From positions 1,441,001 through 1,505,000 of the forward strand of contig NZ_CP136758.1 in the NCBI RefSeq assembly GCF_032930845.1: a stretch of DNA of 64,000 nucleotides, read 5' to 3'. The stretch is from Parvularcula sp. LCG005. Its GTDB lineage: Bacteria > Pseudomonadota > Alphaproteobacteria > Caulobacterales > Parvularculaceae. Position 1 is the stretch's first letter, and every line of letters starts with the position of its first letter. A model generated the notes under the pieces. That model saw only the letters and a list, made by a program, of their open reading frames with translations, did no database searches and was not told the origin of the DNA. The translations under genes and the position numbers were made by a program. Of the stretch, positions 32,756 through 42,687 are shown one piece after another.

Positions 32756-33982
32756 ATGGATAAAGTAAAAGACAACGTCCTTATTATCGGTGCAGGCGCC
32801 GCCGGATCTGTCGTTGCGCAGAAATGTGCGATGGACCGCGATACATTCAAACATATCCATCTGGCATCACGCCGGATCGAAAGCTGCGAGAAAGTCGCCA
32901 AGCTGTGCAAGACGCCGATCGAGATCAGCCAAGTGGACGCCGACAACGTTGACGAGACGGTGGCCCTGATCGAGAAGGTCAAGCCTGACCTCGTCATCAA
33001 CATGGCGCTGCCCTATCAGGATCTTCCTATCATGGATGCCTGCCTGAAGGCCGGCGTTTCCTACATGGATACGGCCAACTATGAGCCCAAGGACGAGGCC
33101 AAGTTTACCTATAAATATCAGTGGCCGTACCATGACAAATTCAAGGAAGCCGGGCTGACCGCCATCTTGGGCTGCGGGTTTGATCCGGGCGTGACGAACA
33201 TCTACTGCGCCTATGCGCAGGAGCATCTCTTCGATGAGATCGACTATATCGATATTGTCGACTGCAACGCCGGTGACCATGGCAAGAGCTTTGCCACAAA
33301 CTTCAACCCGGAAATCAATCTCCGCGAAGTGACACAGCGCGGCAAGTACTGGAAAAACGGCGAATGGATCGAGGTCGATCCGCTGTCGATCCGCTGTGAT
33401 GTCGACTATCCGGAAGTTGGTCCGCGTGCCTCCTATCTCATTTATCATGAGGAAGAGGAGAGCCTGGTTCAGAACATCAAGGGCCTGAAGCAGATCCGGT
33501 TCTGGATGACCTTTGGCGAGAACTACATCAAGCATCTGGACGTGCTGCAGTCCGTTGGCATGACCCGCATCGATCCGGTGATGTATAAGGGCAACCCCGT
33601 CATTCCGATGGAATTCCTCAAAGAACTCCTGCCGCCGCCATCCTCACTGGCTGAAAACTATACCGGCAAGACGTCAATCGGCGTCATCATCCGAGGCCGG
33701 AAGAACGGCAAGTCGATCTGCAAGATGATTTACAACGTCTCTGACCATGCCGACACCTTCAAGGAAGTCAGCGCACAGGCGGTTTCGTACACCACCGGCG
33801 TACCGCCAGTGTCCGGCGCGACCATGTTCTTCATGGGCGAGTGGGAAGGCGCGGGCGTGTTCAACGTCGAACAATTCCCATCGCGGCCGTTCCTCGTGGA
33901 CGTCGCTGAACGCGGCCTGCCATGGCAGGTAATCGATGTCAGCCAAGCCGATCAGGCCAGCCTTTTCGCAGTCACCACCTGA
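32756..33982 (+). CDS. Carboxynorspermidine/carboxyspermidine synthase
   Basis: This 408-residue enzyme belongs to the saccharopine dehydrogenase fold. It condenses diaminopropane or putrescine with aspartate semialdehyde and reduces the imine to carboxynorspermidine or carboxyspermidine with NADPH. The N-terminal Rossmann motif is IIGAGAAGSVVAQ, and the DTANYEP, GCGFDPGVTN and TTGVPPVSGA segments are diagnostic of the subfamily. The next gene is the matching decarboxylase, which confirms the pathway. Their junction is TGATG, a one-base overlap. AGGGAG precedes the ATG. Confidence 0.94.
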   Translation: MDKVKDNVLIIGAGAAGSVVAQKCAMDRDTFKHIHLASRRIESCEKVAKLCKTPIEISQVDADNVDETVALIEKVKPDLVINMALPYQDLPIMDACLKAGVSYMDTANYEPKDEAKFTYKYQWPYHDKFKEAGLTAILGCGFDPGVTNIYCAYAQEHLFDEIDYIDIVDCNAGDHGKSFATNFNPEINLREVTQRGKYWKNGEWIEVDPLSIRCDVDYPEVGPRASYLIYHEEEESLVQNIKGLKQIRFWMTFGENYIKHLDVLQSVGMTRIDPVMYKGNPVIPMEFLKELLPPPSSLAENYTGKTSIGVIIRGRKNGKSICKMIYNVSDHADTFKEVSAQAVSYTTGVPPVSGATMFFMGEWEGAGVFNVEQFPSRPFLVDVAERGLPWQVIDVSQADQASLFAVTT

Positions 33983-35124
33983 TGGCAAGGCTTCTTCCCG
34001 ACGGTGTCGAGACCCCGATCTTTGTGCTCGATCTGGAACGGTTGAAGCGCAATCTGGAGAATGCTGCCGAGGTACGGGAGCGGGCAGGGTGCAAGGTCCT
34101 GCTCGCGACCAAGGCCTTTGCTATGCCCGCCGCGTTTCCGTACATGCGCGACTATCTCGACGGCACCACGGCCAGCGGCGAATTTGAAGCGCGCATGGGA
34201 CACGAGGAGTTCGGCAAGGAAGTCCACGTTTATTCTCCCGCGTACACTGAGGATGAAGTCACGCGGCTGACAGGCTGGGCACAGCACATCTATTTCAATT
34301 CGGCGCGACAGGTGGAACGGTTCGCCGGCCAGGCCAAGGCCGCGGGCGCGAAGATCGGCCTGCGGGTCAATCCAGGCTATTCAAATGCGACGCTGGGCGG
34401 GGATCTCTATAATCCGTGTGCCCCGGGCAGCCGCTTTGGCGAAGTCCCTGCTAAGCTCGACCAGATTGACTGGTCAATCATTGATATCTTCCACGTCCAT
34501 GCGCTGTGCGAGTCGCTGCATGAGGGGTCAGTGAACCTCATAAAGCACGTCGCCGACAATTTTGCCGATTACATCAGCAGGGTTTCCAGCGTCAATTTTG
34601 GTGGTGGCCATTTCCTGAACAAGCCCGGCTATGATCGCGAGGCGCTCATCAACGCCGTCAAGGCATTCCAGGACCGCTTTGGCGTCAATGTGGTGCTCGA
34701 GCCCGGCGCGGGCCTCGTCGTGAATACGGGCGAGCTGTACACCACGGTCCTTGATCTGCACTGGAACGACATCGATCTGGCGATCATTGATGCCTCAGCG
34801 TCCACCCATATGCCGGACGTTCTGGAAGTACCGTATACGCCCGAAATCAGCGGCGCAACCCTTGGTCGTACAGGTCCACACGCCTATCAGCTGGGCGGCA
34901 AGACCTGCATGACCGGGGATATTATTGGCGATTACAGCTTCGCTGAGCCCCTCGCGCCCGGCGACCAGCTCGCCTTCACCGATCAGATGCACTATTCATT
35001 TGTGAAGACGAACACCTTTAACGGAACACCGTTGGCGGGGCTTGGTATTCGCCATGCCGATGGTCGCGTCGAGGTCATCAGCGACTTTGGATATCAGTCA
35101 TTTCGCAACCGTCTGGGCACGTAA
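33982..35124 (+). CDS. nspC: Carboxynorspermidine decarboxylase
   Basis: This 380-residue PLP enzyme (alanine-racemase/ornithine-decarboxylase fold III) removes the carboxyl group of carboxy(nor)spermidine to yield spermidine or norspermidine. The PLP Lys is in LLATKAFAM, the phosphate-binding loop in NFGGGHFLN, and the catalytic Cys box region is near GKTCMTGDIIGDY. ATG 33982 shares a base with the preceding stop (TGATG), so translation is coupled. Norspermidine versus spermidine as product cannot be decided from sequence; in Alphaproteobacteria spermidine or homospermidine is usual. Confidence 0.95.
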   Translation: MARLLPDGVETPIFVLDLERLKRNLENAAEVRERAGCKVLLATKAFAMPAAFPYMRDYLDGTTASGEFEARMGHEEFGKEVHVYSPAYTEDEVTRLTGWAQHIYFNSARQVERFAGQAKAAGAKIGLRVNPGYSNATLGGDLYNPCAPGSRFGEVPAKLDQIDWSIIDIFHVHALCESLHEGSVNLIKHVADNFADYISRVSSVNFGGGHFLNKPGYDREALINAVKAFQDRFGVNVVLEPGAGLVVNTGELYTTVLDLHWNDIDLAIIDASASTHMPDVLEVPYTPEISGATLGRTGPHAYQLGGKTCMTGDIIGDYSFAEPLAPGDQLAFTDQMHYSFVKTNTFNGTPLAGLGIRHADGRVEVISDFGYQSFRNRLGT

Positions 35125-35189
35125 CCGGGACCGGCAACGGGAACTCTTAACCCTGATCCACGTTCATTTCCTAACAAAGGAGAATGGTC

Positions 35190-35933
35190 ATGGGTCGTGT
35201 GCTGGTTGGATTGCTGTTTGCCGCAGGGCTTGTCGCGTTCGCTTACGTGCTCGTGACAGGCTCCTATAACGCTGGACCTGCGGTCGTCGCCGCGGGGGAC
35301 AGCGATGTGGAAGTGGCAGCTGCCCACGACTCGTCTGTTGCCCGACTGCAGGACCTCGTCGACAAATCCATCGACAATGCCAAACGTGCAGAAGAACTGG
35401 CCGACGAGATCGACCAGGCAATTGAACTCGCTGCCGACACCTCCGGTCGTGTAGACATGCTGGCCGATGACAATGAAGCCGCACGCACGTCCGTACGCGC
35501 TTCTTTGCTGGCTGCTGATGACGCTCGCAGTGCCGCAATCATGATGCGGAACTACGCCCAACGGATGGAAGCGCGCCTTCAGAACACGGACAGCCTTGTC
35601 GCCGATGCCCGCGAAATTTCAGAGGTCGTCGAATCCGTCGAACGGACGCGGGAGAAAGTGGCACAAGCTCACGAACAGGCGATTGATGCTCAACGGGACC
35701 TGAATGCGGCGGAAGCTGACTTGCACAATGCCCGGGTAACAGCCCGTAATGACGTTGGTCAGCCAGTGTACGAAGATCGTTTCTATGAAGAACGCCGCTA
35801 CGCCGATCGTCGTCAGCCATCGTCAACTTACATTGATCCTGACGCAGAGACGATCATTCTCGACATCCAGGATGACGAGCCTTACGTCGAGCCAGCTCCA
35901 TCAGGGACACGGATTATCATCAACGGCGAATAA
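35190..35933 (+). CDS. Membrane-anchored coiled-coil hypothetical protein
   Basis: This 247-residue protein has an N-terminal signal-anchor helix (residues 3-23) and then a long heptad-rich helical domain (about 45-175) with repeated Ala, Asp and Glu. A charged tail rich in Tyr, Arg and Asp closes it (EERRYADRRQP). It probably sits in the inner membrane with the coiled coil in the periplasm and could be a structural or scaffolding protein. No family is recognised. Of the two ATGs, 35190 has AAAGGAG at a spacing of seven bases, while 35184 is too close to it. Confidence 0.65.
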   Translation: MGRVLVGLLFAAGLVAFAYVLVTGSYNAGPAVVAAGDSDVEVAAAHDSSVARLQDLVDKSIDNAKRAEELADEIDQAIELAADTSGRVDMLADDNEAARTSVRASLLAADDARSAAIMMRNYAQRMEARLQNTDSLVADAREISEVVESVERTREKVAQAHEQAIDAQRDLNAAEADLHNARVTARNDVGQPVYEDRFYEERRYADRRQPSSTYIDPDAETIILDIQDDEPYVEPAPSGTRIIINGE

Positions 35934-35956
35934 TCCGCGCCCCTTGGAGTGATTGA

Positions 35957-37801
35957 TTAAGCGGCAGTGCCTTTGGCGTGCCGCTTTCTTTCATTTGGAT
36001 CGAGATAACGCTTACGCAGGCGAACCGATTGCGGCGTGACCTCGACGAGTTCGTCATCAGCGATATAAGCAATAGCCTGCTCGAGCGACATCCGACGAGG
36101 CGGGGTGAGCCGGACAGCCTCATCCTTGCCGGCGGCACGAACGTTGGTCAGCTGCTTACCTTTAAGCGGGTTGACTTCAAGGTCATTGCCCTTGGCATGC
36201 TCGCCAATGATCATGCCCTGATAGACCTTGGCACCAGCATCAATGAACATGACACCGCGGTCTTCGAGGTTCCACAGCGCATACGCGACAGCTTCGCCCG
36301 GACCGTTGGACATCAAAACGCCGGTCCGGCGGCTTTCGACCTGGCCGCGATAAGGGCCATGCTCCAGATAGATCCGGTTCATCACGCCCGTTCCGCGCGT
36401 GTCGGTCAGGAATTCGCCGTGATAGCCGATCAGCGACCGCGCCGGCCCTTTCAGGACCAATCGGGTCTTCCCGCCGCCGGCAGGTTTCATCTCGATCAGC
36501 TCACATTTGCGCTGGGTCAGCTTGTCGATGACGACGCCGGAATAATCCTCATCCACATCGACGACGATCTCTTCGATCGGCTCCAGCACATTGCCGTTCT
36601 CGTCTTCGCGCAACAGGACGCGAGGACGCGAGACTGTCAGCTCAAAGCCTTCACGGCGCATGTTCTCGATCAGAACCCCAAGCTGAAGCTCACCGCGCCC
36701 GGCGACTTCAAAGGCATCCTTCTCGGCCGTCTCGGTAACGCGAATGGCGACGTCGCCTTCGGCCTGACGCATCAGGCGTTCACGGATGACACGGGACTGC
36801 ACCTTGTCACCTTCACGACCGGCAAGCGGCGAGTCGTTCGGACTGATCGTCACCGACAAGGTGGGTGGATCAATCGGGCGCGCGGGCAGGGGCTGATTGA
36901 TCGACGGATCACACAGCGTGTTCGACACAGATGCTTTCTGCAGGCCCGAAATGGCCACGATGTCACCGGGTTCGGCCGTTTCCACCGGCTGGCGTTTCAG
37001 ACCACGGAAGGCCAGGACTTTGGAAATCCGGCCATTTTCAATCAGTCTGCCGTCGACCGACATGGCTTTCAGCATCTGACCGACCTTTGGTCGACCAGCA
37101 ACGATGCGGCCCGTGAGCAGGCGACCAAGAAACGGGTCGGCTTCAAGCGTGGTGGCCAGCATCTGAAATGGCATATTGCCAGCATTCTCAGGCAGGTCCG
37201 GCGACGGCACGCGGCGCAGAATAGCTTCGAACAGCGGCGCGAGGTTTTCGCGTGCGCCATCAAGCTCAGCGGACGCCCAGCCATCACGGCCAGACGCGTA
37301 AAGCGCCGGGAAGTCGAGCTGATCTTCGTTGGCGTCGAGTGCCGAGAACAGATCAAAAACCTCGTCCAGAACCCGGTCAGGGTCGGCATTCACACGGTCA
37401 ACCTTGTTCAGCACGACAATCGGCTTGAGACCGAGAGCAAGCGCCTTTGACAGCACGAATTTCGTCTGCGGCATCGGGCCTTCTTCGGCATCGACGAGCA
37501 GGAGACAGCCATCAACCATGGACAGGATGCGCTCGACCTCACCGCCGAAGTCGGCGTGGCCTGGCGTGTCGACGATATTGATGCGGGCATCGCCGAATTC
37601 CGGGCTGACCCATTCAACGCTGGTCGCCTTGGCGAGAATAGTGATGCCGCGCTCACGCTCGATGTCGTTCGAGTCCATGGCGCGTTCGGCCATCTCGGCA
37701 TTGTCACGGACGGCGCCCGATTGGCGGAGCAGGGCGTCGACGAGGGTTGTTTTCCCGTGGTCGACGTGTGCGATAATCGCAATATTGCGGAGTGTTTGCA
37801 T
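35957..37801 (-). CDS. typA: Ribosome-associated GTPase TypA/BipA
   Basis: This 614-residue translational GTPase binds the ribosome under stress and assists 50S assembly. The G motifs are AHVDHGKT (G1), RGITI (G2), DTPGHAD (G3) and NKVD (G4). Domain II, the EF-G-like domains III and V, and the BipA-specific C-terminal domain (around residues 480-600, KGNDLEVNPLKGKQLTN) are all present. I chose the start MQTLRNIAIIAHVDHGKT (complement of 37799-37801), which is the usual beginning; two upstream ATGs lie in the gap after the TonB gene. The last codons form part of a hairpin (35959-35986) that may also end the convergent gene. Confidence 0.95.
   Translation of the reverse strand: MQTLRNIAIIAHVDHGKTTLVDALLRQSGAVRDNAEMAERAMDSNDIERERGITILAKATSVEWVSPEFGDARINIVDTPGHADFGGEVERILSMVDGCLLLVDAEEGPMPQTKFVLSKALALGLKPIVVLNKVDRVNADPDRVLDEVFDLFSALDANEDQLDFPALYASGRDGWASAELDGARENLAPLFEAILRRVPSPDLPENAGNMPFQMLATTLEADPFLGRLLTGRIVAGRPKVGQMLKAMSVDGRLIENGRISKVLAFRGLKRQPVETAEPGDIVAISGLQKASVSNTLCDPSINQPLPARPIDPPTLSVTISPNDSPLAGREGDKVQSRVIRERLMRQAEGDVAIRVTETAEKDAFEVAGRGELQLGVLIENMRREGFELTVSRPRVLLREDENGNVLEPIEEIVVDVDEDYSGVVIDKLTQRKCELIEMKPAGGGKTRLVLKGPARSLIGYHGEFLTDTRGTGVMNRIYLEHGPYRGQVESRRTGVLMSNGPGEAVAYALWNLEDRGVMFIDAGAKVYQGMIIGEHAKGNDLEVNPLKGKQLTNVRAAGKDEAVRLTPPRRMSLEQAIAYIADDELVEVTPQSVRLRKRYLDPNERKRHAKGTAA
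35959..35986 (+). terminator. Candidate terminator for the coiled-coil gene
   Basis: AAGCGGCA (35959-35966) pairs exactly with TGCCGCTT (35979-35986), with a further GTGCC/GGCG partial pairing in the loop and TCTTTC behind. It overlaps the last codons of typA on the other strand, so transcription of the plus-strand gene probably ends here. Confidence 0.45.
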
Positions 37802-37847
37802 GGCGCGGCGCATACCCGCGCAGCGCAAGAAAAGATAGCGGAATCTC

Positions 37848-40706
37848 CTAGAAGCGCTTGCGAATCTCAAACTCGATCGTTCGGCCGATGGGATCGATGA
37901 GGTCAGGCTGATAGGTCAGCGGCACATCGCCGGAGGCATCTGTCACTTTCTGCCGCGTATCGAAGATGTTTTCGACGTCAAAGCTGACGCGCATCCCCTT
38001 CACCCAAGGATATTTCGCAACCAGGCCAGCTTTCGTGTCGAGGTTATAACCCACGCGGATTTCAGCCGTTGTCAGGTCTGAGAACTCAAGATCACCAACG
38101 GTCGACAGCGGGCTCGCATTGACGGTCGTCGCTGACTGCCATTTCACGCCACTGCGCATGAACAGACCGTTGTTCCACAGGTTAAATCCAAGATCGAGCG
38201 TGTGCTCAGGTTCGCCGCCGCTCCCCCCCAGCGTGTCACCTTCAAGGAGATCCAGCACCGGAAGACCCGGCGCAATCTGCACGGTCTTTTCGATGGACCA
38301 GACATGAGACAGGGAGACGCGATAGCCGCCCGGCCTGCCACCACCCGGAGGACCGCCGCGCCCGCCTCCGCGGCCTGCACGTCCGCCTGACGGCGGGCCA
38401 GAGGGTCGTTCGCCCTCAGCGGCGGGTTTTTGCCCGTCCTGCGGGGGCGGGGCATCGCCTGCCGGAGGGGCACCCGGTGGCCGACCGCGCGGCCGCTCAC
38501 CCTGTGCTGCGCCTTCTACATTACCGGGGCGTTGAGCCTGCGGCCGTTCCTCGGCCGAAGCTTCAGATCGTTGCCCGCCCGAAGGTCGTCCGCCAGCACC
38601 GCCGCCCGGACCGCGATTTCCGCCGGATTCGGGCCGCTCAAGCCGCTTCATATAACTCAACGTGGTGCGCAACTCTCTGCTCGTGCGGCTCGCCAGATTG
38701 ACGGGTCGACGATCGACAGACAGGAGCGCGCCTGTTTCGTCGCGAACGAACCGGTCGGGGAAGGCGGCTTCGATGGCCGGAGTGGCATTGGGGAACGAAC
38801 TGACCTCATTCTCGATTTCAGAATCCGTGTAGTCGAACCGGATGGAGATATCCTGTTCTTCGAACGGCTCAATATTTGCGCCGATCTTGTACACCCGGCG
38901 ATTGTCCGCAAGCAGATCAGCCGAGCCGCCGTCAATTGTCGTTACAAAGACGGTTTCGCCATTGGTATAGTCAAAGACGCGGACATTGGGTGTGACCTGC
39001 AGGGGATCACTAAGGTTTGAGATCGATGGTGCGCCTTCCTCCTGCGTGACGGAAACGATGAAACGAAGGGCATCAACCGGCCGCCAGGTCAGGCCGCCGC
39101 CATAGGTCACGAGGTCGTCGAAATCGGACAGGCTCGTATAGGCGATATTGGCATTGGCGGAAACGTCACCGAGGAATGATCCATCGTCTGTGTCTGCCGA
39201 TAAGAGCGGTACATCCACATTAGCCTGCGCATCCATTGTATCACGGCTCAGCGAGACATCTGTCTCTCCGTTCTGATCCACCGAACGACTGTCCTGGGTC
39301 TGACGTTGGACGCTGCCCTTCAGGGTGGACGACACCGGGCCTGCAGGCAGATCCATCAGCGTACCGGATGTCGTGATCGCCGTTTCGGCAACGCGGCTCG
39401 TCGATTCCGTTTTTCGCTGCTGCAGGGCCTGCCCCGACAGGTCGCCAAATGGGCTGACACTGTCCGAGCCAGCATCGATAGCCGCTTGGAGTGTGGCCAG
39501 CTGTAGTACGGTGTCAGTTTCCGACTCACTGTCGGTCTGGGTCGCCGAACCCGTCCAGGTCCAGTTCCATGGCCCAGGCTTGCCGACCACTGAAAATCCC
39601 ACGTTCGAGACCAGGCTCTCGCTGATCCGCGTAAGGGGCCCGAGCTCATCCGCGTACGTATAGAGTGCCACATCGTCATCAAAAGGCGAAAACGGGTTGC
39701 CTTGCGGGATCAAGACTGTCGCCTGCGGGAGACCGGAGCGAGACTGGGTCTCGGTGCGCTCGAGCCGTCCGCTCAACGTAGACGCTCGCTCACCGAAAAA
39801 GGGCCGATTATAGCTGAAGCCGATCTGCGCTTCCTGTTGTGCCGGGGAGAGAGTTCGGTATTGGCCCGTATCCGTGCGGTTGGCTGTCCCCGCCGCAAAA
39901 TCACTCAATGCGGGTGTCGCGCCGCCACCGGTCTGGCCCGCTACCAGAATATCGTCACCGGCAAGGCCGAGCGCGCCGTTGATGGCGCCGCCATAGGGTG
40001 AGGTCCCGATATTTCCCCCGATCGCAAAGGGCGTACCCTGACTGTCTGAAACCACGTCACGTTCTGATTCCAGAAGGGATGTCCGGTCAACAAGCTTGGC
40101 GTCGACACTCCACCGGCGATCTTCGTTGACATACAGCCTGCGGATCGAGGCCTCATTGACCACCCGCTGCCCCGCGGTTGGCCGTTCAGATTCAAGCTCG
40201 ACAGCCAGTACGGAGACATTGGGCTTTAGGACAAAATTGATGACGCGCTGGTCGGCCCGATAGCCATATTTCAGTGCAACTTCTTCGGGCAGCACTTCCA
40301 CACGTGCCAAAGCTTCCGGCGGGTACTCGCCAATCTCCCGGAAACCCGAAATGCGTTGACCGTTCAGCAGGACGACCGGTCGCCCACCGCCGCGTCCACG
40401 GCCGCTGCCGGTTTCTGCGGTCAGTTCATCGAGCAGTTCGGCGAGGGAGCTGACGCCATAAGATTCGATCTCTTCCGAATCGAGAGTCACATCCGGTTCG
40501 ATATCGCCGACAACCATGCCACGGGGACGCGACGCCGTAACCGTGATGACATCCGTATCGACATCAACGTCATCGGTGATTTCGGTATCCTGAGTTTGCC
40601 CTTCGGGCGCATCCTGTGCCATTGCCATTGCGCCGAATGGGACACACAGTCCCGTTACACAGGCACCAAGACGGGCCGCCTTCAAAATCTCCGAACAGGT
40701 CACCAT
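37848..40706 (-). CDS. TonB-dependent outer-membrane receptor with low-complexity insert
   Basis: This 952-residue protein has a Sec signal ending near AMAQDAP, an acidic TonB-box region (VDVDTDVITVTAS) and a plug domain containing RGGGRPVVLLNGQRISG and RVEVLPEEVALKYGY. The beta-barrel ends in EFEIRKRF, with a terminal Phe as expected. Its substrate is unknown. It differs from ordinary receptors by a roughly 100-residue Pro/Gly/Arg/Gln-rich stretch (about residues 690-793, nt 38328-38637) placed late in the barrel, most likely in an extracellular loop. AAGGAGACC lies before the ATG. typA follows on the same strand after 46 bases. Confidence 0.88.
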   Translation of the reverse strand: MVTCSEILKAARLGACVTGLCVPFGAMAMAQDAPEGQTQDTEITDDVDVDTDVITVTASRPRGMVVGDIEPDVTLDSEEIESYGVSSLAELLDELTAETGSGRGRGGGRPVVLLNGQRISGFREIGEYPPEALARVEVLPEEVALKYGYRADQRVINFVLKPNVSVLAVELESERPTAGQRVVNEASIRRLYVNEDRRWSVDAKLVDRTSLLESERDVVSDSQGTPFAIGGNIGTSPYGGAINGALGLAGDDILVAGQTGGGATPALSDFAAGTANRTDTGQYRTLSPAQQEAQIGFSYNRPFFGERASTLSGRLERTETQSRSGLPQATVLIPQGNPFSPFDDDVALYTYADELGPLTRISESLVSNVGFSVVGKPGPWNWTWTGSATQTDSESETDTVLQLATLQAAIDAGSDSVSPFGDLSGQALQQRKTESTSRVAETAITTSGTLMDLPAGPVSSTLKGSVQRQTQDSRSVDQNGETDVSLSRDTMDAQANVDVPLLSADTDDGSFLGDVSANANIAYTSLSDFDDLVTYGGGLTWRPVDALRFIVSVTQEEGAPSISNLSDPLQVTPNVRVFDYTNGETVFVTTIDGGSADLLADNRRVYKIGANIEPFEEQDISIRFDYTDSEIENEVSSFPNATPAIEAAFPDRFVRDETGALLSVDRRPVNLASRTSRELRTTLSYMKRLERPESGGNRGPGGGAGGRPSGGQRSEASAEERPQAQRPGNVEGAAQGERPRGRPPGAPPAGDAPPPQDGQKPAAEGERPSGPPSGGRAGRGGGRGGPPGGGRPGGYRVSLSHVWSIEKTVQIAPGLPVLDLLEGDTLGGSGGEPEHTLDLGFNLWNNGLFMRSGVKWQSATTVNASPLSTVGDLEFSDLTTAEIRVGYNLDTKAGLVAKYPWVKGMRVSFDVENIFDTRQKVTDASGDVPLTYQPDLIDPIGRTIEFEIRKRF

Positions 40707-40985
40707 GGTCTCCTTAACGCTGGGCAGGCGTGTTTATGAGCGTCGTTTGTAACGGGTGTTTGTCAGGGGCCAACTTGGCGCGAATTATTCAACCGACAAT
40801 GTCGATCGCGGCATCCCGTCGCTGAATTCGTGTGCAAAGGCTATGAGACCCAATGGCACATGCTTGCCTCGAAACGGGACGCCGACATGTAACAATTCGT
40901 GATCTGATAGCGCTAACATTTTTATTGCTGCGGCGCACAAAACCGGTTACATCATCATCTCCGCTTCTTATTTCAGGTTACTCCG
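40707..40985. other. Intergenic region between TonB receptor and SemiSWEET gene
   Basis: This 279-base divergent spacer should hold the promoters for the TonB receptor (minus) and the SemiSWEET gene (plus). No ORF with coding character and no clear Fur or other operator could be seen by eye. Confidence 0.35.
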
Positions 40986-41264
40986 ATGAACGCAGAACTT
41001 TTCGGTTCCGTCGCCGCCGTATTGACGACAACCTCTTTCCTGCCGCAGGCCGTTCAGGTCCTTCGGACCCGCAACACCGCCGGCATTTCACTGACCATGT
41101 ACGCCATGTTCGTCGCCGGTGTGGCGATGTGGCTTGCTTACGGTCTCATGATTGGCGCGATGCCTGTGATTCTCGCCAACCTCGTGACCTTTGCGCTGGC
41201 AGCCGTCATCCTGACCTTCAAGGCCCTGCACGTCCTGTCGGACCGGCACGTCCTCAGGTCATAA
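40986..41264 (+). CDS. SemiSWEET-family sugar transporter
   Basis: This 92-residue membrane protein has three hydrophobic helices and the Pro-Gln motif in FLPQAVQVLRTRNTAGIS (Pro20-Gln21), the hallmark of PQ-loop SemiSWEETs. Such proteins dimerise to give a six-helix pore for sugars such as sucrose or glucose. The length equals that of characterised bacterial SemiSWEETs. It overlaps the convergent M20 peptidase by 11 bases at the 3' ends. No strong ribosome site is seen before the ATG. The sugar is not known. Confidence 0.88.
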   Translation: MNAELFGSVAAVLTTTSFLPQAVQVLRTRNTAGISLTMYAMFVAGVAMWLAYGLMIGAMPVILANLVTFALAAVILTFKALHVLSDRHVLRS

Positions 41265-42510
41265 GCGCCTTTATTCGGGCCCCATCGATCCGGCCATCAC
41301 AGAGCCGGTTCAGCAACAGGGCGGACAGGCTAGCCCGTTCGGCGAAACTGTCCGCATCGACGAATTCTTCCGATGAATGAATTCGGCCGCCTCTGACGCC
41401 CAGCGTGTCAATGTTCGGCACCCCGGCAGCGAAGATATTGTTGCCTTCACACACGCCGCCGGTATCAACGAAACCGATATTCAGCCCCAGTGCCTGACCC
41501 GTGCCATGCACGGCATCAAAGAGGGCCTGCTGGGCCGCATTGCGCGGTTTCGGCGGACGGTAGAAACCACCATGCAGGTGCCCCGTAATGCCGTCACGGC
41601 CAATGGCGCGTTCAAATAGAACCTTGATCTGGTCCGTACACCAATCGGCGGCATCCTGATCGGGAGCGCGCGCGCCGAACCGGACGATCGCCAGATCGGG
41701 AACGATATTCACGGCACCGCCACCTTCGATCGCACCGACATTCAGGGTCACGCCCTCGCGCTCGTCATTCAGCGCCTCAAGGCCGACCACAAGCTCAGCC
41801 GCGGCGAGAATCGCACTGCGGCCCTCGGCCTTGGCACGACCCGCATGGGCAGACTTGCCGTGCAGCACGATATCGAACACTGCGGAGCCCTTGCGGCCGC
41901 CGGCCATGTCGCCGGTCTCGAGACAGGGCTCATAGGTCATGCCGATCATTGCGCCTGACTGGGCCGCCGCCGTGAGGGCAGGGGCGCTGGCAAAATTGCC
42001 AATCTCCTCATCAGGCGAGATGACAATCTGATAGCCGAGCCGGTCCTTCATCGGGCCTGCTTCAAAAGCCTTCAGTGCTTCCAGCATCACATTCAGCCCG
42101 CCCTTCATGTCGGCGAGGCCCGGGCCGTTCCACCGGCCATTTCCCAGGTCGCGGATCTCCGTGAATGTGCCTGGCGGAAAGACCGTGTCGTAGTGACCGC
42201 TCATGACCACCTGCACAGGGGCATGCGGACGGGACCGCACACGGATGATCGGGCTGGTCGTCATGTCTTCGCTTTCGCCCTTGTCGGTGATGACCGGGAA
42301 GGGCGGCGCATCCTCCAGCGCCACATCGGCGTCGAGCGCGCGAAAGGCATCGGCGATGACTGGTGCCAGCTGGTACAGACCGTCCGTGTTGTAACTGCCG
42401 GTATTGATCTTCGCCCACTCAATCGTGCGCGAGAGCATTGTGTCCGCGGCGGCCTCAAGGCGCGCCATGATGGCGCGATCATCATCGTTCAGTTTCGATA
42501 GGTCTGTCAT
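41254..42510 (-). CDS. M20-family metallopeptidase
   Basis: This 418-residue dizinc hydrolase is of the carboxypeptidase G2 / ArgE / DapE group. Metal ligands are in SGHYDTVFPPG (His and Asp), GLADMKGG (Asp), SPDEEIGN (catalytic Glu and ligand) and RIHSSEE (late His). The dimerisation domain is inserted at about residues 200-310. No signal peptide is present, so it is probably cytosolic and cleaves a C-terminal amino acid or N-acyl group. The specific substrate is unknown. Its 3' end overlaps the SemiSWEET gene. Confidence 0.92.
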   Translation of the reverse strand: MTDLSKLNDDDRAIMARLEAAADTMLSRTIEWAKINTGSYNTDGLYQLAPVIADAFRALDADVALEDAPPFPVITDKGESEDMTTSPIIRVRSRPHAPVQVVMSGHYDTVFPPGTFTEIRDLGNGRWNGPGLADMKGGLNVMLEALKAFEAGPMKDRLGYQIVISPDEEIGNFASAPALTAAAQSGAMIGMTYEPCLETGDMAGGRKGSAVFDIVLHGKSAHAGRAKAEGRSAILAAAELVVGLEALNDEREGVTLNVGAIEGGGAVNIVPDLAIVRFGARAPDQDAADWCTDQIKVLFERAIGRDGITGHLHGGFYRPPKPRNAAQQALFDAVHGTGQALGLNIGFVDTGGVCEGNNIFAAGVPNIDTLGVRGGRIHSSEEFVDADSFAERASLSALLLNRLCDGRIDGARIKALMT

Positions 42511-42564
42511 GCCGGTGCCTTAGGCCGCCCCGACATAAATCTGCAAGAGTGGGAAAAAACGGTC

Positions 42565-42593
42565 TTGTCAAACTCGGCAGCGCCGACTATTTC
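42565..42593 (+). promoter_or_regulatory. Probable tRNA-Ala promoter
   Basis: TTGTCA (42565-42570) and TATTTC (42588-42593) are separated by 17 bases and lie 19 bases before the tRNA. The -35 matches sigma-70 consensus at five of six positions; the -10 is weak. Confidence 0.5.
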
Positions 42594-42611
42594 GGCCCTT
42601 CCGATGCGTTC

Positions 42612-42687
<76 letters not shown>

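Noticed and set aside
35978-37450. Plus-strand open frame of 490 codons opposite typA
   Set aside because: Composition is unlike a real protein and it lies entirely within the well-supported typA gene on the other strand.
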